A DNA stretch of 64,000 bases from Siphonodentalium dalli (taxonomy: Eukaryota; Mollusca; Scaphopoda; Gadilida; Siphonodentaliidae). The position numbers were made by a program, and so were the translations under genes. The number at the start of each line of letters is the position of its first letter. The stretch's first letter is position 1. The notes beneath the pieces are model-generated. The model searched no databases. It was not told where the DNA came from and saw only the letters and a program-made list of their open reading frames with translations. Location: positions 112,084,004 to 112,148,003 of the forward strand of contig CP136064.1 in assembly GCA_032622095.1 (NCBI GenBank), given 5' to 3'. Positions 10,596 to 22,950 of the stretch are shown one piece after another.

Positions 10596-13500
10596 TATCA
10601 ATAACAGCTTGTTGGGATTGGAACCTTCAAGACAAGAGCAGATCCCACAATAACTGTGCACAATGAATTGGCGACAATGTTCTCCTGTAGTCGCACATTT
10701 TCCATGAAATTTTAAAGCATGATGCATAAAACTGTATACTGGTATCACAACCACTTAGTATCAATATCAGTGAGTCAGCCAAAGATAGTTTGATAAGAAC
10801 GTCCAACCAATAGTGTACTCCCGGTAAATTGTCGTAATAACTTGACGATAACATGGCGAATGATGAAAATGTCTCATATCCACACGTTTCAATGGAAATT
10901 GATGAACACAGGATGAATTGGTCCATGTAATTGTAAAGTTGGAATTGTAGATATGTGATCATCCGTCACTGCGCGGCGTCAGTTCATTGTTTACGGTGTT
11001 GTTGTTGACACTGAAGCTCTTGAGAATTACACTGGTGCATATTTTACATGTATATGTATATCATCTCTTATAAATGTTCATGCATGTGCTTTGAAACAAT
11101 CAGATTCAGAACACTGTCAACTGGATTGTCAACATTATAATAGTAATAGCTGCTCGTTGAGTCGTTGTTGTTATTATTGTCACTATTGGTTGACATCGAA
11201 GCTTGTGTTAATTGTACCTGTATCCTCTTGTGTCAGTACATGTGCCAATATTTTGATACTAAGTCACAACACTGTCAATTTCAACATCATCACTGAGTCG
11301 AATGAAGTCAGACCCCCGATCGTGCCATGAATCGATTGGCATGAATATCTGCTCTCTAATTTAGTGGAAATTGTCAATGATTAAGCCGGTTTTAGCAGAA
11401 TTGAAACTTGTCCGGTTATCAAAGGAACCGAAATCAGACCGTCTTAACAACTGTCCACAATGGAAAAGGGAACAGTTTCCCAAAAGACAATAATTTGCGA
11501 TTAAATATGCAACGCCAAATCAAATGGCGAAAAAATGATCTGAGTGCTAAAACGGAAACTTACCCCGGAATGATAATTACGTACTCATCAATATACGTAC
11601 CAACCCGATTAACACAGAATGAATGCCGATATTATATACATATTAAATATCAGCAGAGTAAGATTCAGTTATACTGTATGGAGTAATTGCCGTATATAAT
11701 ATGGTCGCCGATAAATATACTATAGAATTTCGACGGCATGACTTTGAATCACGAAAATATTTAATTTAGACAATTTTCTTGGGCACATAACATAACGGTA
11801 AAACACCGTCAAACTGGTGAAACGGTGTGGGACCGTCGATTATGACGGCCCGAAACCGTCGAACCGACAGTAATTTCTAACAGTGCAGTTAGGAATAACG
11901 TACCGAAAATTTGGGACACGCTGGACAGTGCAACCCGATGCCGAGGTTATCTCCAAAATAAAAAGTGTAAGCAGGCTATGGTGTTGTTTTTTCGCCAGTG
12001 CTATACCTTGTAAAAAGACAATCCGATGCCGCCATGTTTTCCCCTTGCAATGTGAACAGTCATCGTACATCACGTCATCGACGCATCCAATCAGCACCAA
12101 CTTTGTGCTTCGATAGTACCAAAAGCTTAGGTTCCAATGCCGTAAAATCCTGTGAGACTTTAAGGAATGTGTCGCATTAATTCACCCCGTTTAGGAACCT
12201 GGAGTGCCTAAATGGATTCTTATATCTAAGAGTTTACCGTATATGAAACGGCTGCCGATGAATGAAATTCATCCAGTTCGACACAAAACAAACCAAGTGT
12301 CCTATAACTTGTGAAATGTCCCACCGTACAATTTGAATCTATTATCTAACTTAAAACATGGCGGAGTCCATTTGTTTGATTATTCACCTCTTATCAGAAT
12401 GGATTAATGTACCATGTGTTCGGCCCTATCCACTCGCTCATTGGCTGCACGGATGACGATATCTTAACCCATTGTCAACATAATGGAATGCAGTACATCA
12501 CTGCGTTTCCGACCGTTGAATGAACACGACGTACAGACAATGTATCAACGGGAGTTTTGCCCTTACATTTCGGCATTTGTATTAAATTATTTATGCGGCA
12601 TATCTCGGATTTTGCGGAGAATTATACATCGAATGGCAGACTGGTGCGAGCGGTATGGATAATCGGAGATTTGGCGATCTTGCATTTTGAGATCGCTGGT
12701 AATACTGAAGATCTAAGGACTTATTTACATGTAAATAACTATATTAGTTTAGGTATTATCGTGAGGGGTGCTACAACATGACGCCCGGGAACGGAATTAG
12801 ATTCGAGAAATTTTAAAAGTTGAAAATTCAATGCCTATTCGTAAAACGACATGCCTGGAATTTGAAGTTGTACACCACACCCTCACCCGAATGACGAGGC
12901 TCTATATACAGGTCTATCCCTTCTGTCAAGTTCTAGCAATCAATAAGAGCGATATTATACTTAAAAACCGTCGTATATAGATAGCCACGTGCATACATTA
13001 TGGTATCATACATGCAAGTCATATAAAATGAAATCGTTCACAGTAAAATAACCGTTCATTAAATTGGACATTGAGCGCCCGTTATTAAACAAATTGGATC
13101 GTTGTTTGTAAAATAATGTACGATCTGGACAATAAACATCCATTATCCTATAAACTGGACTCGGTGAACAAATGGGTGACGTCATAGCCATGTATTAAGT
13201 GCGGACAATGACACAAATAAGCCATATTGCGACTTTCAAGGTGTACGCTCTTTAACATATGTTTTCATTGTGGCCCGCCCCATAAGACGAAATAACTGGC
13301 AACAGTCCAGTATCTGCTTATTTCAGAATCAAATGTTCACATATAGGTCGATTATGTGCGTATTTCCGCAGGGATATGTTACACACATATTCTGTCTAAG
13401 TAACAAACCATTATATATTATGGCGATGATCGACCGAAAAGTTACTATCGATGAAAACTGTAAATATACGCCATGTCACTAACTCGCGGCCATATTTGAT

Positions 13501-13756
13501 CCACAGGTCCGGTTCCGTGGTTTTAGTGTACATGTCAAAGTTCATGAATAATTCAAAGGCTCCATCTATGGAAATGCTACTCCATACCTTTGACCTGTAG
13601 CACTAAAACAACGGAAGTGGCTGGAAGAATCCAATACCACCGCGACCCAGTGCTCTCGCTTATAGAGCAGGTAGTTTTGGGTCCGGCGTTTGGCATTGGG
13701 GCGGGTAGGTTACCAGAAACACGCATCTATTTCAGTTCGTTCAATTTCCATTGCAG
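10596..13756. other. No gene recognised
   Basis: About 3 kb with several open frames of 60-110 codons on both strands but no family pattern, splice logic or codon bias. A short ACGGT/ACCGT dyad group is at about 11790-11880, and CAGACCCCCGATCGTGCCAT at about 11309 matches the arm of the interrupted repeat at about 35030. Confidence 0.4.
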
Positions 13757-13864
13757 TAATCGGAGTTGGCAACGCGAAACCTCAGGGGAATGGAAACGGT
13801 CATCATAAACACGAAAGCGACAAACATCAAGGACATGGACATGGGCATGATTTCTTCGATCCAG
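13757..13864 (+). CDS. Candidate histidine-rich linker exon, phase 1-1
   Basis: A pyrimidine-rich TTTCCATTGCAG acceptor precedes 36 codons and a CCAG|GTGAGG donor follows. With one base carried in, it reads VIGVGNAKPQGNGNG, then HHKHESDKHQGHGHGHDFF and DPG. Low-complexity Gly/Asn/His-rich sequence would be an extended, possibly metal-binding linker. Both borders are phase 1, the same as the TSP1 exons 31 kb downstream. However, the signal-peptide exon at 22767 lies in between, so it probably belongs to a separate upstream transcript or is not an exon at all. No neighbouring exon was found. Confidence 0.4.
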
Positions 13865-14001
13865 GTGAGGGCATATATATAACTATGGTGAGGGCATATA
13901 TATAACTATGGTGAGGGAATATATATAACTATGGTGAGGGCATATATATAACTATGGTGAGGGCATATATATAACTATGGTGAGGGCATATATATAACTA
14001 T
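13864..14001 (+). repeat. 23-bp tandem repeat, six copies
   Basis: Six head-to-tail copies of GGTGAGGGCATATATATAAC plus TAT; one copy has GGGAATAT in place of GGGCATAT. The first copy starts on the last base of the candidate exon, so the putative splice donor GTGAGG is repeated five more times downstream. Confidence 0.95.
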
Positions 14002-14282
14002 GCATGTCCATAATATAACAATCTCTTTTCTAAATACTCATTGACTATATTAGTTCCCTCGTGACATTTTCAGAGAATAAGTTCAACAGACCGTTTGTCG
14101 AACTTATTGTCTGAACATTTGCCAACAATTAGTAGGAATATTTCTGCACTTGTATTATATGTTCGCCTGTTTGTAATTGTCGGCTGTTATTTCCTGAACA
14201 CACCTCAAGATGAATTATAGACAATTCCATCCTATAACTTTAACTGGTGTGAAAATCTATTTAGCAAAGAACGGGTTAATGA

Positions 14283-17200
14283 CTATAAAACGGCTTGGAA
14301 TTGATAACGTGGGCAATATACCCACGTACTATAGTCAACGACAAGATATGCTCTATTTCGACTGAATGCCCAACAGGTACAATCTGATAACCAACAGTTG
14401 GGAACAAACACCGAAACCACCATACTGGAGTCTACGAGACCAAAACCTCGGATAGCAACTAAATCACATGAATTTACTAACAATATAAACACAGATGACG
14501 TGGATAAGATCGTACGAGAAATAGAATCCATCGGCGGAAATAAACCAACCAAAGCTATTATCTCTAAAATTTCAGACTCAATATCTGCAATCTTGGTCGA
14601 CTCTGCGAAGAAGACTCTCGGCTGTAGACCCTCAAAAAATATATTAAAATCTAATAATAATTCAAAAGAACAACAAAATAACAAAAGAGCATGGTTTACT
14701 GGAGATGGTCGAAAGCATACAAACAATCGAAACGCAGATTTCATAAAAATCCCCTTGACGAAAATAGAGTAGAACTGAGACACAGTGAACGCGAATATAA
14801 AAACAGTATAAGTAAAGCGAGGGCGAGCTATGAAAACAATTTGACAATTGAAATGGATAAACTTAAAAACACTGATAGCAAGAGTTTTTGGCAAATCATA
14901 AAAGGTAAGAAATCGAACAGAGATTCGAGTATCAGTATTGAGAACTTCGCAGAGCATTTCACAAATTTTAATGTTTTTCAAACCAATCTGATGGCCGAGA
15001 TACCAACCCATGAGCCCAGAGATACGGATAGCAAAATCAATAATATTTTGAATCCAAGCATCACGCTTGATGAGGTTTCCAAAGCCATCCGACATTTAAG
15101 AAATAATAAATCTGCGTCCGATGATTGCGTCTTCAACGAATATTTAAAAGCATCTGAAATAATGATGTTACCAGTTATTACTGATATTTTCAATTGTATT
15201 TTTGACTCTGGTGTAATAACAGACTCTTTGCGTACTGGAAATATAATACCAATTTACAAAAACAACGGTACCAATGATGACCCGTCAAATTATAGGGGCA
15301 TAACAACAATAACTAGCTGTTTTAGTAAATTATTCTCATCTGTCCTCGGTAACCGACTTAGCATAATATATTCTGACACATTTGGATTGCTGCATGACAA
15401 CCAATGTGGATTCAGGACCATTGACATTGGAAATTAAGGCAAGAGCGATCACATATTGGACACGACTAGTGAATTGAATCGGGAGTTCATTATGTAGCAA
15501 CATTTATAAGCTAGCCTTTTCGTTATATGAAGAATCGCCGATTAAATCGTCATGGATAAGTGTAGTTAAAAAGCACATTGATGACGCGGGTATGACATTT
15601 ATATGGCATATACAACAACGCGGTATTGACAAAAATAAATTGTTGTATAATTATAGACAAAATTCTAGAGATCAATTTGTCCAAGATTGGCATTCCGCTA
15701 TGAGTAACTCAGGGAAAGGAAAAGCATATAGGATTCTGAAGTCAACGTTTCGAATGGAATCATTTGTTTGGGAAAGGAAAAGCATATAGGACTACTCTAC
15801 TGTTGATAATATTTTTTCTTATTTCTATTCTTACCGAACTCTGCAGGCTGAACAAACGTAAGATGTTCTGTGCATTTATAGACTTTGCAATTTTGATACG
15901 ATCAATAGAAATTATTTGTGGCATAAATTAATGCTAAATAGTATATCCGGGAAAATGTATAGAATCATATTAGATATGTACACGGATATAAAATCTAGAG
16001 TAAGGCATAATGGTCAAACATCGGAGTCATTCCCTTCCTATATTGGTCTAAAACAGGGAGACAATGTCTCACCTTATTCTTTTTTGTCTTTACGTGAATG
16101 ACCTCACAAACTTTTTAGCAAGCACTGACATTAGATGGGTGGAATCTCTATCTCGTGAATGTGAAGATAGACTTGATAGGTACTTGAAACTATTTGTCCT
16201 TTTATACGCAGATGACACAGCACTCTTCTCTGATTCGGCTGATGACCTACAAAAGCAACGTGACTATTTTGAAGATTACTGTACAAATTGGGCTCTGAGA
16301 GTTAATATACCGAAATCAAAAATAATATGTTTTTCGAGAGGAAGGCAGTCGAAACATTTATCGTTCAGATTTATTGGTAAAGAAATTGAGATAGTTAGAA
16401 TATTTAACTACCTAGGCGTTATATTTAGCCGTTCTGGTTCGTTTGCTGCGACTAGAACACACTTGGTGACCAAAGCTCGAAAAGCCATGTATGATGTGAT
16501 AAAAATTGGAAGAACGCATAAGCTGTCCATAGAAACTCAACTCAAATTATTTGACACCCTATAGTTGTGCCTATCTTGTTATACGGTTGTGAAATGTGGG
16601 GTATAGGAGATAACTCAATTATTGAAGGTGTACACCTTAAATTTTGTAAACTCCTTCTACACATGAAACTCACCACACCAAGTTACATGGTGTATGGTGA
16701 ATTGGGTCGATAACCATTGACATTGGAAATTAATGCAAGAGCGATCACATATTGGACACGACTAGTGAATTGAATCGGGAGTTCATTATGTAGCAACATT
16801 TATAAGCTAGCCTTTTCGTTATATGAAGAATCGCAGATTAAATCGTCATGGATAAGTGTAGTTAAAAAGCACATTGATGACGCGGGTATGACATTTATAT
16901 GGCATATACAACAACGCGGTATTGACACAAATAAATTGTTGTATAATTATAGACGAAATTCTAGAGATCAATTTGTCCAAGATTGGCATTCCGCTATGAG
17001 TAACTCAGGGAAAGGAAAAGCATATAGGATTCTGAAGTCAACGTTTCGAATGGAATCATTTGTTTCACAAGCCTCTAACAAAGATATAAAAATCTAATCC
17101 GATTTAGAACTGCGAACCATTATTTTCCAATAGAAACCGGGCGATGGAATAAAACTCCAGTCTGAGCGCAAACTCACGTTTTGTGAAATGAATGCTATTG

Positions 17201-17573
17201 GTGATTAATACCACGTATTAATTGAATGTCCAGAACTAGCCCATAACAGAGAAAAAGGTACATCAAGAAATCTGATTGGAACTTCCATAATCAGAGAACA
17301 TTTACCATAATTCTTTCAAATAGCAAACCAAATATAATTCGAAACTTGTGTAAATTTATTTGCCACATCAACGAAAGAGCTAATTGCTCTCCTGTGTAAT
17401 TATTATCTTGTGTTAATTATTATATTATCTGTGTAATTGTTATCTCATATTGATCGTCTGAGGTTGCGAGCAATGATATGTTTTGAATCTATGTTTATGC
17501 ATATTTATATGTATTCTTAAAACCATATATTTGGTAGAAGAATTAAAATGAATCTGAATCTGAATTTATATTT
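14283..17573 (+). mobile_element. Rearranged LINE ORF2 (reverse transcriptase) remnant
   Basis: Plus-strand blocks follow a non-LTR ORF2: a linker with RAWF and KAYKQSKRRFHKNP (frameshift near 14695), RT motifs including IPIYKNNGTNDDPSNYRGIT and HDNQCGFR at 15400, then after an insertion KRKMFCAFIDFA, RVRHNGQTSESFPSYIGLKQ, GDNVSP, FVLLYADDTALFSDSADDL (catalytic YADD at about 16204-16218), KSKIICFSRG, FNYLGVIF, then VPILLYGCEMWG, TPSYMVYGELGR and a C-terminal CTFCEMNAIGD-YHVLIECP zinc-like motif with one base changed. It ends with TGAATCTGAATCTGAAT at about 17548-17567, a short tandem tail typical of such LINEs. Stops and frameshifts break it in several places. The endonuclease domain is missing, so it is 5' truncated. 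Confidence 0.9.
15417..15769 (+). repeat. 353-bp copy of the LINE 3' ORF inserted in its own RT
   Basis: Positions 15417-15769 are almost identical to 16713-17065 (start ACCATTGACATTGGAAATTA, end CATTTGTTT). In the first position this block interrupts RT between CGFR and the expected STVDNIF. In the second position it is in its normal C-terminal place, after YGELGR. A further 20-bp GGGAAAGGAAAAGCATATAG duplication follows the first copy. Confidence 0.9.
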
Positions 17574-19719
17574 CACCGAATAATTTGGACTTATGTCATG
17601 CATATACCGCACAAACGATATCACACCAACACAATTTCTTGATTGATCGAGTCAAAGTCCTTGGTAGAGATCACGTAACACTTGTTTTATTGAGAATACA
17701 TATGATTATCCCCTTGTCGATAAAAAGTATACGAAATACATACTTTTGCCAACAATGTCTTGAAACGTCAATTATAATTCGAATCGAGTCGCATTGAGTA
17801 AATGTGATAGCTCAATGTTAGGCACGATGCGAGCTATAAACCTGAAATCCAGCGCATTCTTACAATAACACAATATAAACCTACCAAGCAACAGACATAA
17901 TTGTTTGGAAGTGAATGCTAACAAATTATTAAATAAAAACTTATGCAGTGAATATTAGTCATCTTACCTCAGGCGCTATGTTCATTTGTGAGTTTGAAGC
18001 AAGCAAGCCCACACATCAAACGGATAGTTAAGGTGGAACGAATGCGACTTGTTCTGCATAGGCAGATTCGGCAATTTTTTCAAAACCTAAATATTCCATT
18101 AACAAACTGTATCCCCATACTAATGGATTCACTGAAAATCTAGATCACTTGTCTAGTATATGTATTGGGTTTGTTCAAGGATAGGATACAATTTGAGCAA
18201 TTTTACAAAATAACACTTCTGGTTTTCAAGAAAAAAACATTTATTCTACCAAATGAATGTACTTAAACTAATAAACCAGATATATAGTGTACTTGATATA
18301 ACGACTTTCAGTTTTTTTTGTAATTTCCATAAGGTTTCAACTCACGTTCGATTTAATTTAGTTATAGAAATATTTCGTGTTATTATATACGTAGAGTTCA
18401 CAGAGGGTCATGCTGTATTATGATCGGACGAATTGAGCTCACATGCCTGTTTTACCACTACCCGGTAAGCGAACTATCGCCCATGATATAATCTTCGAAC
18501 TGCATGTAGCCCATCTGTTAACGCGAGGCAATGCGCATGTCTTATATAATAAAATACATATTGGCTGCATTGAGGTGGAAAGGCGGGATATGTTTTCCTG
18601 ATAGTCCTTCTTGTAGTTCAAAAGACACAACCTCTGTAAAGTATTCCACATACACATATGGCAGTCAATAGGTGTGTACTCTTCAAGATCGTACCAACAA
18701 TTTTTGACTTATGGCTTATTTTCCTTTGAATTACAACAGTATCTATATATTACAAACGGTGTCTAGTTTACTTTAAATGCAGTTCAAAGGCGTCAAATCT
18801 TTTGAAATTTCGGTTGTGCGGAACCAATCTTTATATGATGGTGAAAAAGTGAGTCCACCCAGAGCCATCTTAATATTGTGTAGTACCGATTTAATGACAT
18901 ATATATATACGTAGGAACATTTGCTTGCTTAAAGACATATTATGGAATTACTTCAGTGAATAAAACTGATAAGATAGTACACAAGCTATCTCCAAGCACT
19001 GAAATACTGTATCAATCAACTAAGAGTATCTAAAATTACAACCCCATCGAATGTGCCGTATCAGAGAATACAACTGTTGAACAACGCACAAAAGTAAATA
19101 TTTACTTCTTTACGAATTATTGTAAATAGATAAAAGGGCAACGATTCCGCCAACAATAGTCACTGCATGTAACTAATAACAATGACGCTGTTGTCTACAT
19201 ATTTTGTATCAAATTCATGAAAATAACTTATATTGGCATGATGCTTTGTTATACCAATCGGAACACATCAACGGAGTTTTTCCCGTCACTTTATCTTATG
19301 GGTGATGCCTGTTTGGAGCAACGCGTATGCCAGTCAGTGAACACAAAATGGTCTGATAACAGTTTGTGATCGGTCATTATTTAACAATCTTAAGATGTAT
19401 ACATGCCACGGTTTTGCAGCAGTCATAATCATCCTGTTCCAGCAATTGCAAGTTTTTTTTACAGTCTAAGTTATTCCATGAAATCACAATCCTAAACAGT
19501 TACATGTATACCTGTTTGTTGCTTTGCGGCAATTGCCTAGTTGCAAAATGATGACCGCCGATGCCGTGATGCCAGTTACAACTTCATAAATTGTTAACAA
19601 CAATGAATTCTCAATATATCACGAAGCAGTTCAATTTGAGGTACAGTAGCTATGCTCAACCAAACGAAAGACAAGAAAGCCAAACTGTTCGACAACACAA
19701 ATATAACCTGGTTACTTAA
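17574..19719. other. No gene recognised
   Basis: AT-rich sequence without family resemblance. Small open frames on both strands look random. Confidence 0.4.
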
Positions 19720-19915
19720 CATGATAAGTATATGATAAACGAGAGCGTATCTTCTTCAAATAAATGCCAAAATCTGTAGCCAAAACCTATTTCGAATATT
19801 TCAATTTCAAGCATTTTAGATCATATAAATTGCTTAGTGGATATCGATTGTTCTCGAAGACAATTTATTTCAAGTGAATTGTTTAGTCTTTTGATAATTT
19901 TAGATGTGTTACAAA
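19720..19915. repeat. Dispersed repeat, copy 1
   Basis: CGTATCTTCTTCAAATAAAT, GTAGCCAAAAC and GGATATCGATTGTTC recur in the same order at 21590-21785 (TATCTTCTTCAAGTAAATGC and so on). About 190 bp, roughly 80 percent alike by eye. Unclassified. Confidence 0.6.
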
Positions 19916-19919
19916 ATGT

Positions 19920-20695
19920 TAAATAGTTGGAAATGTCATGCCTTGCACAACTTTAAGTCAGATAGTTCGGACCAAAATATGTTAAAATTATTATGGTATT
20001 TTGATTTTCCGACCAGTATTTGATGTTAGATTTGTTGTTTTTAGACAAAAAGTTGAATATTCCCCACTGGCGCCCTAACGTTTTGACTGATATGTTCATC
20101 AGTTGGAAAATTTCGAACAGTTGGAAACCTTGGTTTGAAAACTCCAACCAAAGGGGGTGCAAATATAATTTCCAGAACGTGGGTCTTGTCTGGTCACCAC
20201 AAACGGAGATCACCTAGCCACACCCCCCAGTTTACATAATCAGTTAGGTAAACAGTTAATCGACCAAGCGGGACCATCTTCATTTTAAATAGTGTCATAG
20301 TCGTACATAATACCTTGCACGAAACTCTTACGTTTACTGACATTGATAAAATATGATCAACGTGAAAATATTCGGTTTATATCAAACCATGACCTGACGG
20401 ACTATTCTTATTTCCAAATGGCAGTAACATGTGTGTAACTTATTATTAGTACAAGCAGTGGGTGGTAGACATTTATTTAGAACACCCGGTTGCAAACTAG
20501 ATAAACAACAACTCCATGCATCATATATAGCAACTAACGTTTCACTGGGATTGAACTGGGCCCTTCCATAATTCCCCTTCAATTAAAATTTAGACCAAAT
20601 ACTGAAAATGCTTACATAATTCCCACTTGACATGACAATATATTAAAATATAGCTAAGGATTCACATATGTCCTCAAACTGACACTCAACGGTGT
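19920..20695. repeat. Dispersed repeat shared with 25045-25800
   Basis: Three blocks are shared with 25045-25800 but in a different order: AATAGTTGGAAATGTCATGC (19921 and about 25381), AAAATATTCGGTTTATATCA (about 20365 and about 25106), and CTTCAATTAAAATTTAGACC onward to GTCCTCAAACTGACAC (20577 and about 25670). TTGGAAAT/ATTTCCAA words and a G-run also mark related fragments at about 28795, 45430 and 59690. Probably one old non-coding transposon family, reshuffled. Confidence 0.55.
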
Positions 20696-20904
20696 CCAGA
20701 ACATATATAGTAAGAGCTACGATGGGCGTGGCAAAATACGCCCGGTGTGCCTTTATGAACTGTACACAAACAAACAATGGTAGTGACACTAAATTGTAGT
20801 ATTGGAAATGTTATTATGGGCGGACGCTAAATTTTCAAGTCAAATGGACATATAAAAACAAAATATGTTAATAGGGTCTGTTGTACCTTTGTGAAGTTCA
20901 TTTA

Positions 20905-21240
20905 TCCAAACTAAAGTTATCATTCAGAAACCTCAAATATTGAAAAGTCTAATTCGCAAAGTGCCATAAGTCAGTAAAATATATTCGGACGAACCCCATA
21001 ATCGAACTTGACCTGTATTGTGGTCTGGAAAACTAACATTACCAAATTTGGTTCCGATATAAGAAACCAAACTAACGTTACAATCCTGAAATCTCAAATA
21101 TTGAGAATTTTAAGTCGAAAAGAGCCATAAGTCAGTAAAAAAATGTTCAGACCGAACCCATAATCGAATTTGGCCTGTATTGTGGTCTGGAAAACTCACA
21201 TACCAAATTTGGTTCCGATAAAATAACCCAAACTAAAGAT
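20905..21240. repeat. ~160-bp tandem duplication
   Basis: Two full units plus a partial third, beginning CCAAACTAA(A/C)GTTA, containing GAGCCATAAGTCAGTAAA, TGTATTGTGGTCTGGAAAAC and CCAAATTTGGTTCCGATA. It leads directly into the GGAC-rich run. Confidence 0.75.
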
Positions 21241-21257
21241 ATAATCCGGAAACCAAA

Positions 21258-21345
21258 ACTGTTAACGGACGGATGAACGGATGTACAGACGGCTAGACGA
21301 CTGGGCGGACGGACGGAAAGAAGGACAGACGGACAGACCAATAAT
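21258..21345. repeat. GGAC/GGAA-rich tetranucleotide satellite
   Basis: Degenerate tandem ACGG/GGAC words (GGGCGGACGGACGGAAAG and AGGACAGACGGACAGACC). It looks like the simple-repeat tail of the preceding repeat unit. Confidence 0.8.
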
Positions 21346-21589
21346 ATAATACGGCCGTGTTTTCAAACGGGCGCATAAAATATATATATTGTGATTTGAG
21401 TGGATAACGACAAATATGTCACCAGACATTTAGACAAACCTGAGATTAATATTGTCCATTCTTCTCTGCATAGATTGAAATCATATTGGAATTTGTTTCC
21501 TGCATGGTTTCTACTTAAATAAACACAGTTGACATTATGAACTGAAACTAATGATGTTGAACTTGAAAGTGCAGTGTTGACAGAGTTAA

Positions 21590-21785
21590 TTTCGTTGATT
21601 TCATATAATACAAGTATCTTCTTCAAGTAAATGCCAGATCAGTAGCCAAAACATCTGTCGATTATTTAAATTTCTAGAATTTTAAATGATAGAAATTCCT
21701 CAGTGCATGGATATCGATTGTTCGCGAAGATAATTTATTTTACGTGAGTTGTGTAGTTTTTTCTAGATGTGTTGCAAAATGGTCA
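21590..21785. repeat. Dispersed repeat, copy 2
   Basis: Second copy of the family at 19720-19915; see that entry for shared blocks. Confidence 0.6.
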
Positions 21786-22766
21786 GTCTTCAATAAGTGC
21801 TGGTCTCAATCGATCATGGTCGCTCCAAATTGGAGTTTTATTTATACAATACCTATCTTGTTCGGTCTTAAACCAATTAACCGATATCCCCGCACCGTTG
21901 CTTCACCTATTCTTGATTCAGTTTCTGTCATTCGTAATATGGCCTAGAGGCTGAAACGACGTTATATCACAATTGGTATATATATGTATGGTGAATAAAT
22001 CACACTGCACGCCATGTTCCATAAAATTAGTCTGGTTTCTATCCGAATAAAACTATTAATTTGTCCTCTGCCTCCGTTCAGCCGTACCTATAGAGCTATT
22101 TGTATTTCAATTCTAACAAGCGTGACGAGATTAATTATTTTGAAAGCGGACCAAAAGAAGCTAATGCGCGGTTGTCTAATTATGTGATTAACAATAATTA
22201 GTTTTAAGATGCTCTGTACATCGTGCAATTGGATAATAAGTACTCGTTTCGCGCCTGGAAAGCAAAGATGGCGTACTAGCTTGCGTTTTGTTAACTTAAA
22301 ACCAACTTGTTGAACTTTCGATTGTACTATATACCAACAGACTCGAAGTGTATCGTGTAAGATGGATCGACGAATTGTGATTTTCAGCACGGAATTAGGC
22401 AACCCGCAAAGTCTCCGTCTGTGAATACCGCTAAAGATACATGGGATATAGAAATCTTATCATTTTTCAATGTGAAGTGGATTAAAAGCGCTTGGGAACC
22501 ATATCAACACGATCAATATCTGGTGCCACCAAGATCCTGTCATTGTGGACACGAGTACAATGTGGGGCGTTCCCTGTAGCGTTCTGTGACGTATTCTCTG
22601 ACATAGCAAACAAACTTCTCCAACAATATTCCATCGAGATATTGCTATTCTGATCCCGCCTGCTTTCATTGTGCTCTCCAGTACATATTACGAAGACACA
22701 TAGCTATAACCAGAGCTGTTCAGACCGCGTCCGATTCCTGACACCACCGTTACAACATCAGTCGTC
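21786..22766. other. Probable promoter/5' UTR region upstream of the signal-peptide exon
   Basis: No coding sequence recognised. No TATA box is placed convincingly before 22767. The last 100 bp are less AT-rich than the surroundings, as 5' leaders often are. Confidence 0.3.
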
Positions 22767-22950
22767 ATGCGAGTGGTCCTCGTTGTTGTTGTTATATGTT
22801 TGTTGGTCACATGTTTGGAAGCTCGCCGTCGCCCTAAAATACGCGGAATGGGACGCGGTAGCCGAAAACAAAGTCGTTCCAAAAACAAAGATTCGGATAA
22901 GACTCATTCCGGTGGCAAGTCGGACGAGGACTGTTGGCAGGACCGTAAAG
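22767..22950 (+). CDS. First coding exon: signal peptide and basic linker
   Basis: ATG at 22767 opens a textbook signal peptide, MRVVLVVVVICLLVTCLEA, with likely cleavage after LEA. A strongly basic linker follows (RRRPKIRGMGRGSRKQSRSK) and then KNKDSDKTHSGGKSDEDCWQ. The sequence AAAG|GTAAAA at 22950 is a usable splice donor. Exon length is 184 bp, so it ends in phase 1. Reading through instead reaches a stop within about 12 codons. The phase agrees with the TSP1 exons from 44748 on, so it may be the first exon of that secreted protein across a ~21.8-kb intron. It could equally start an unrelated short secreted protein. The RGSRKQSRSK stretch might be a proprotein-convertase or heparin-binding segment (inference). 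Confidence 0.6.

Noticed and set aside
10446-10962. Two overlapping ~100-codon minus-strand frames
   Set aside because: They overlap the TA-flanked MITE end and resemble nothing; probably chance.
14283-15095. 270-codon open frame on the minus strand
   Set aside because: It is antisense to the LINE ORF2, whose plus-strand peptide has clear RT motifs; the minus peptide has none.
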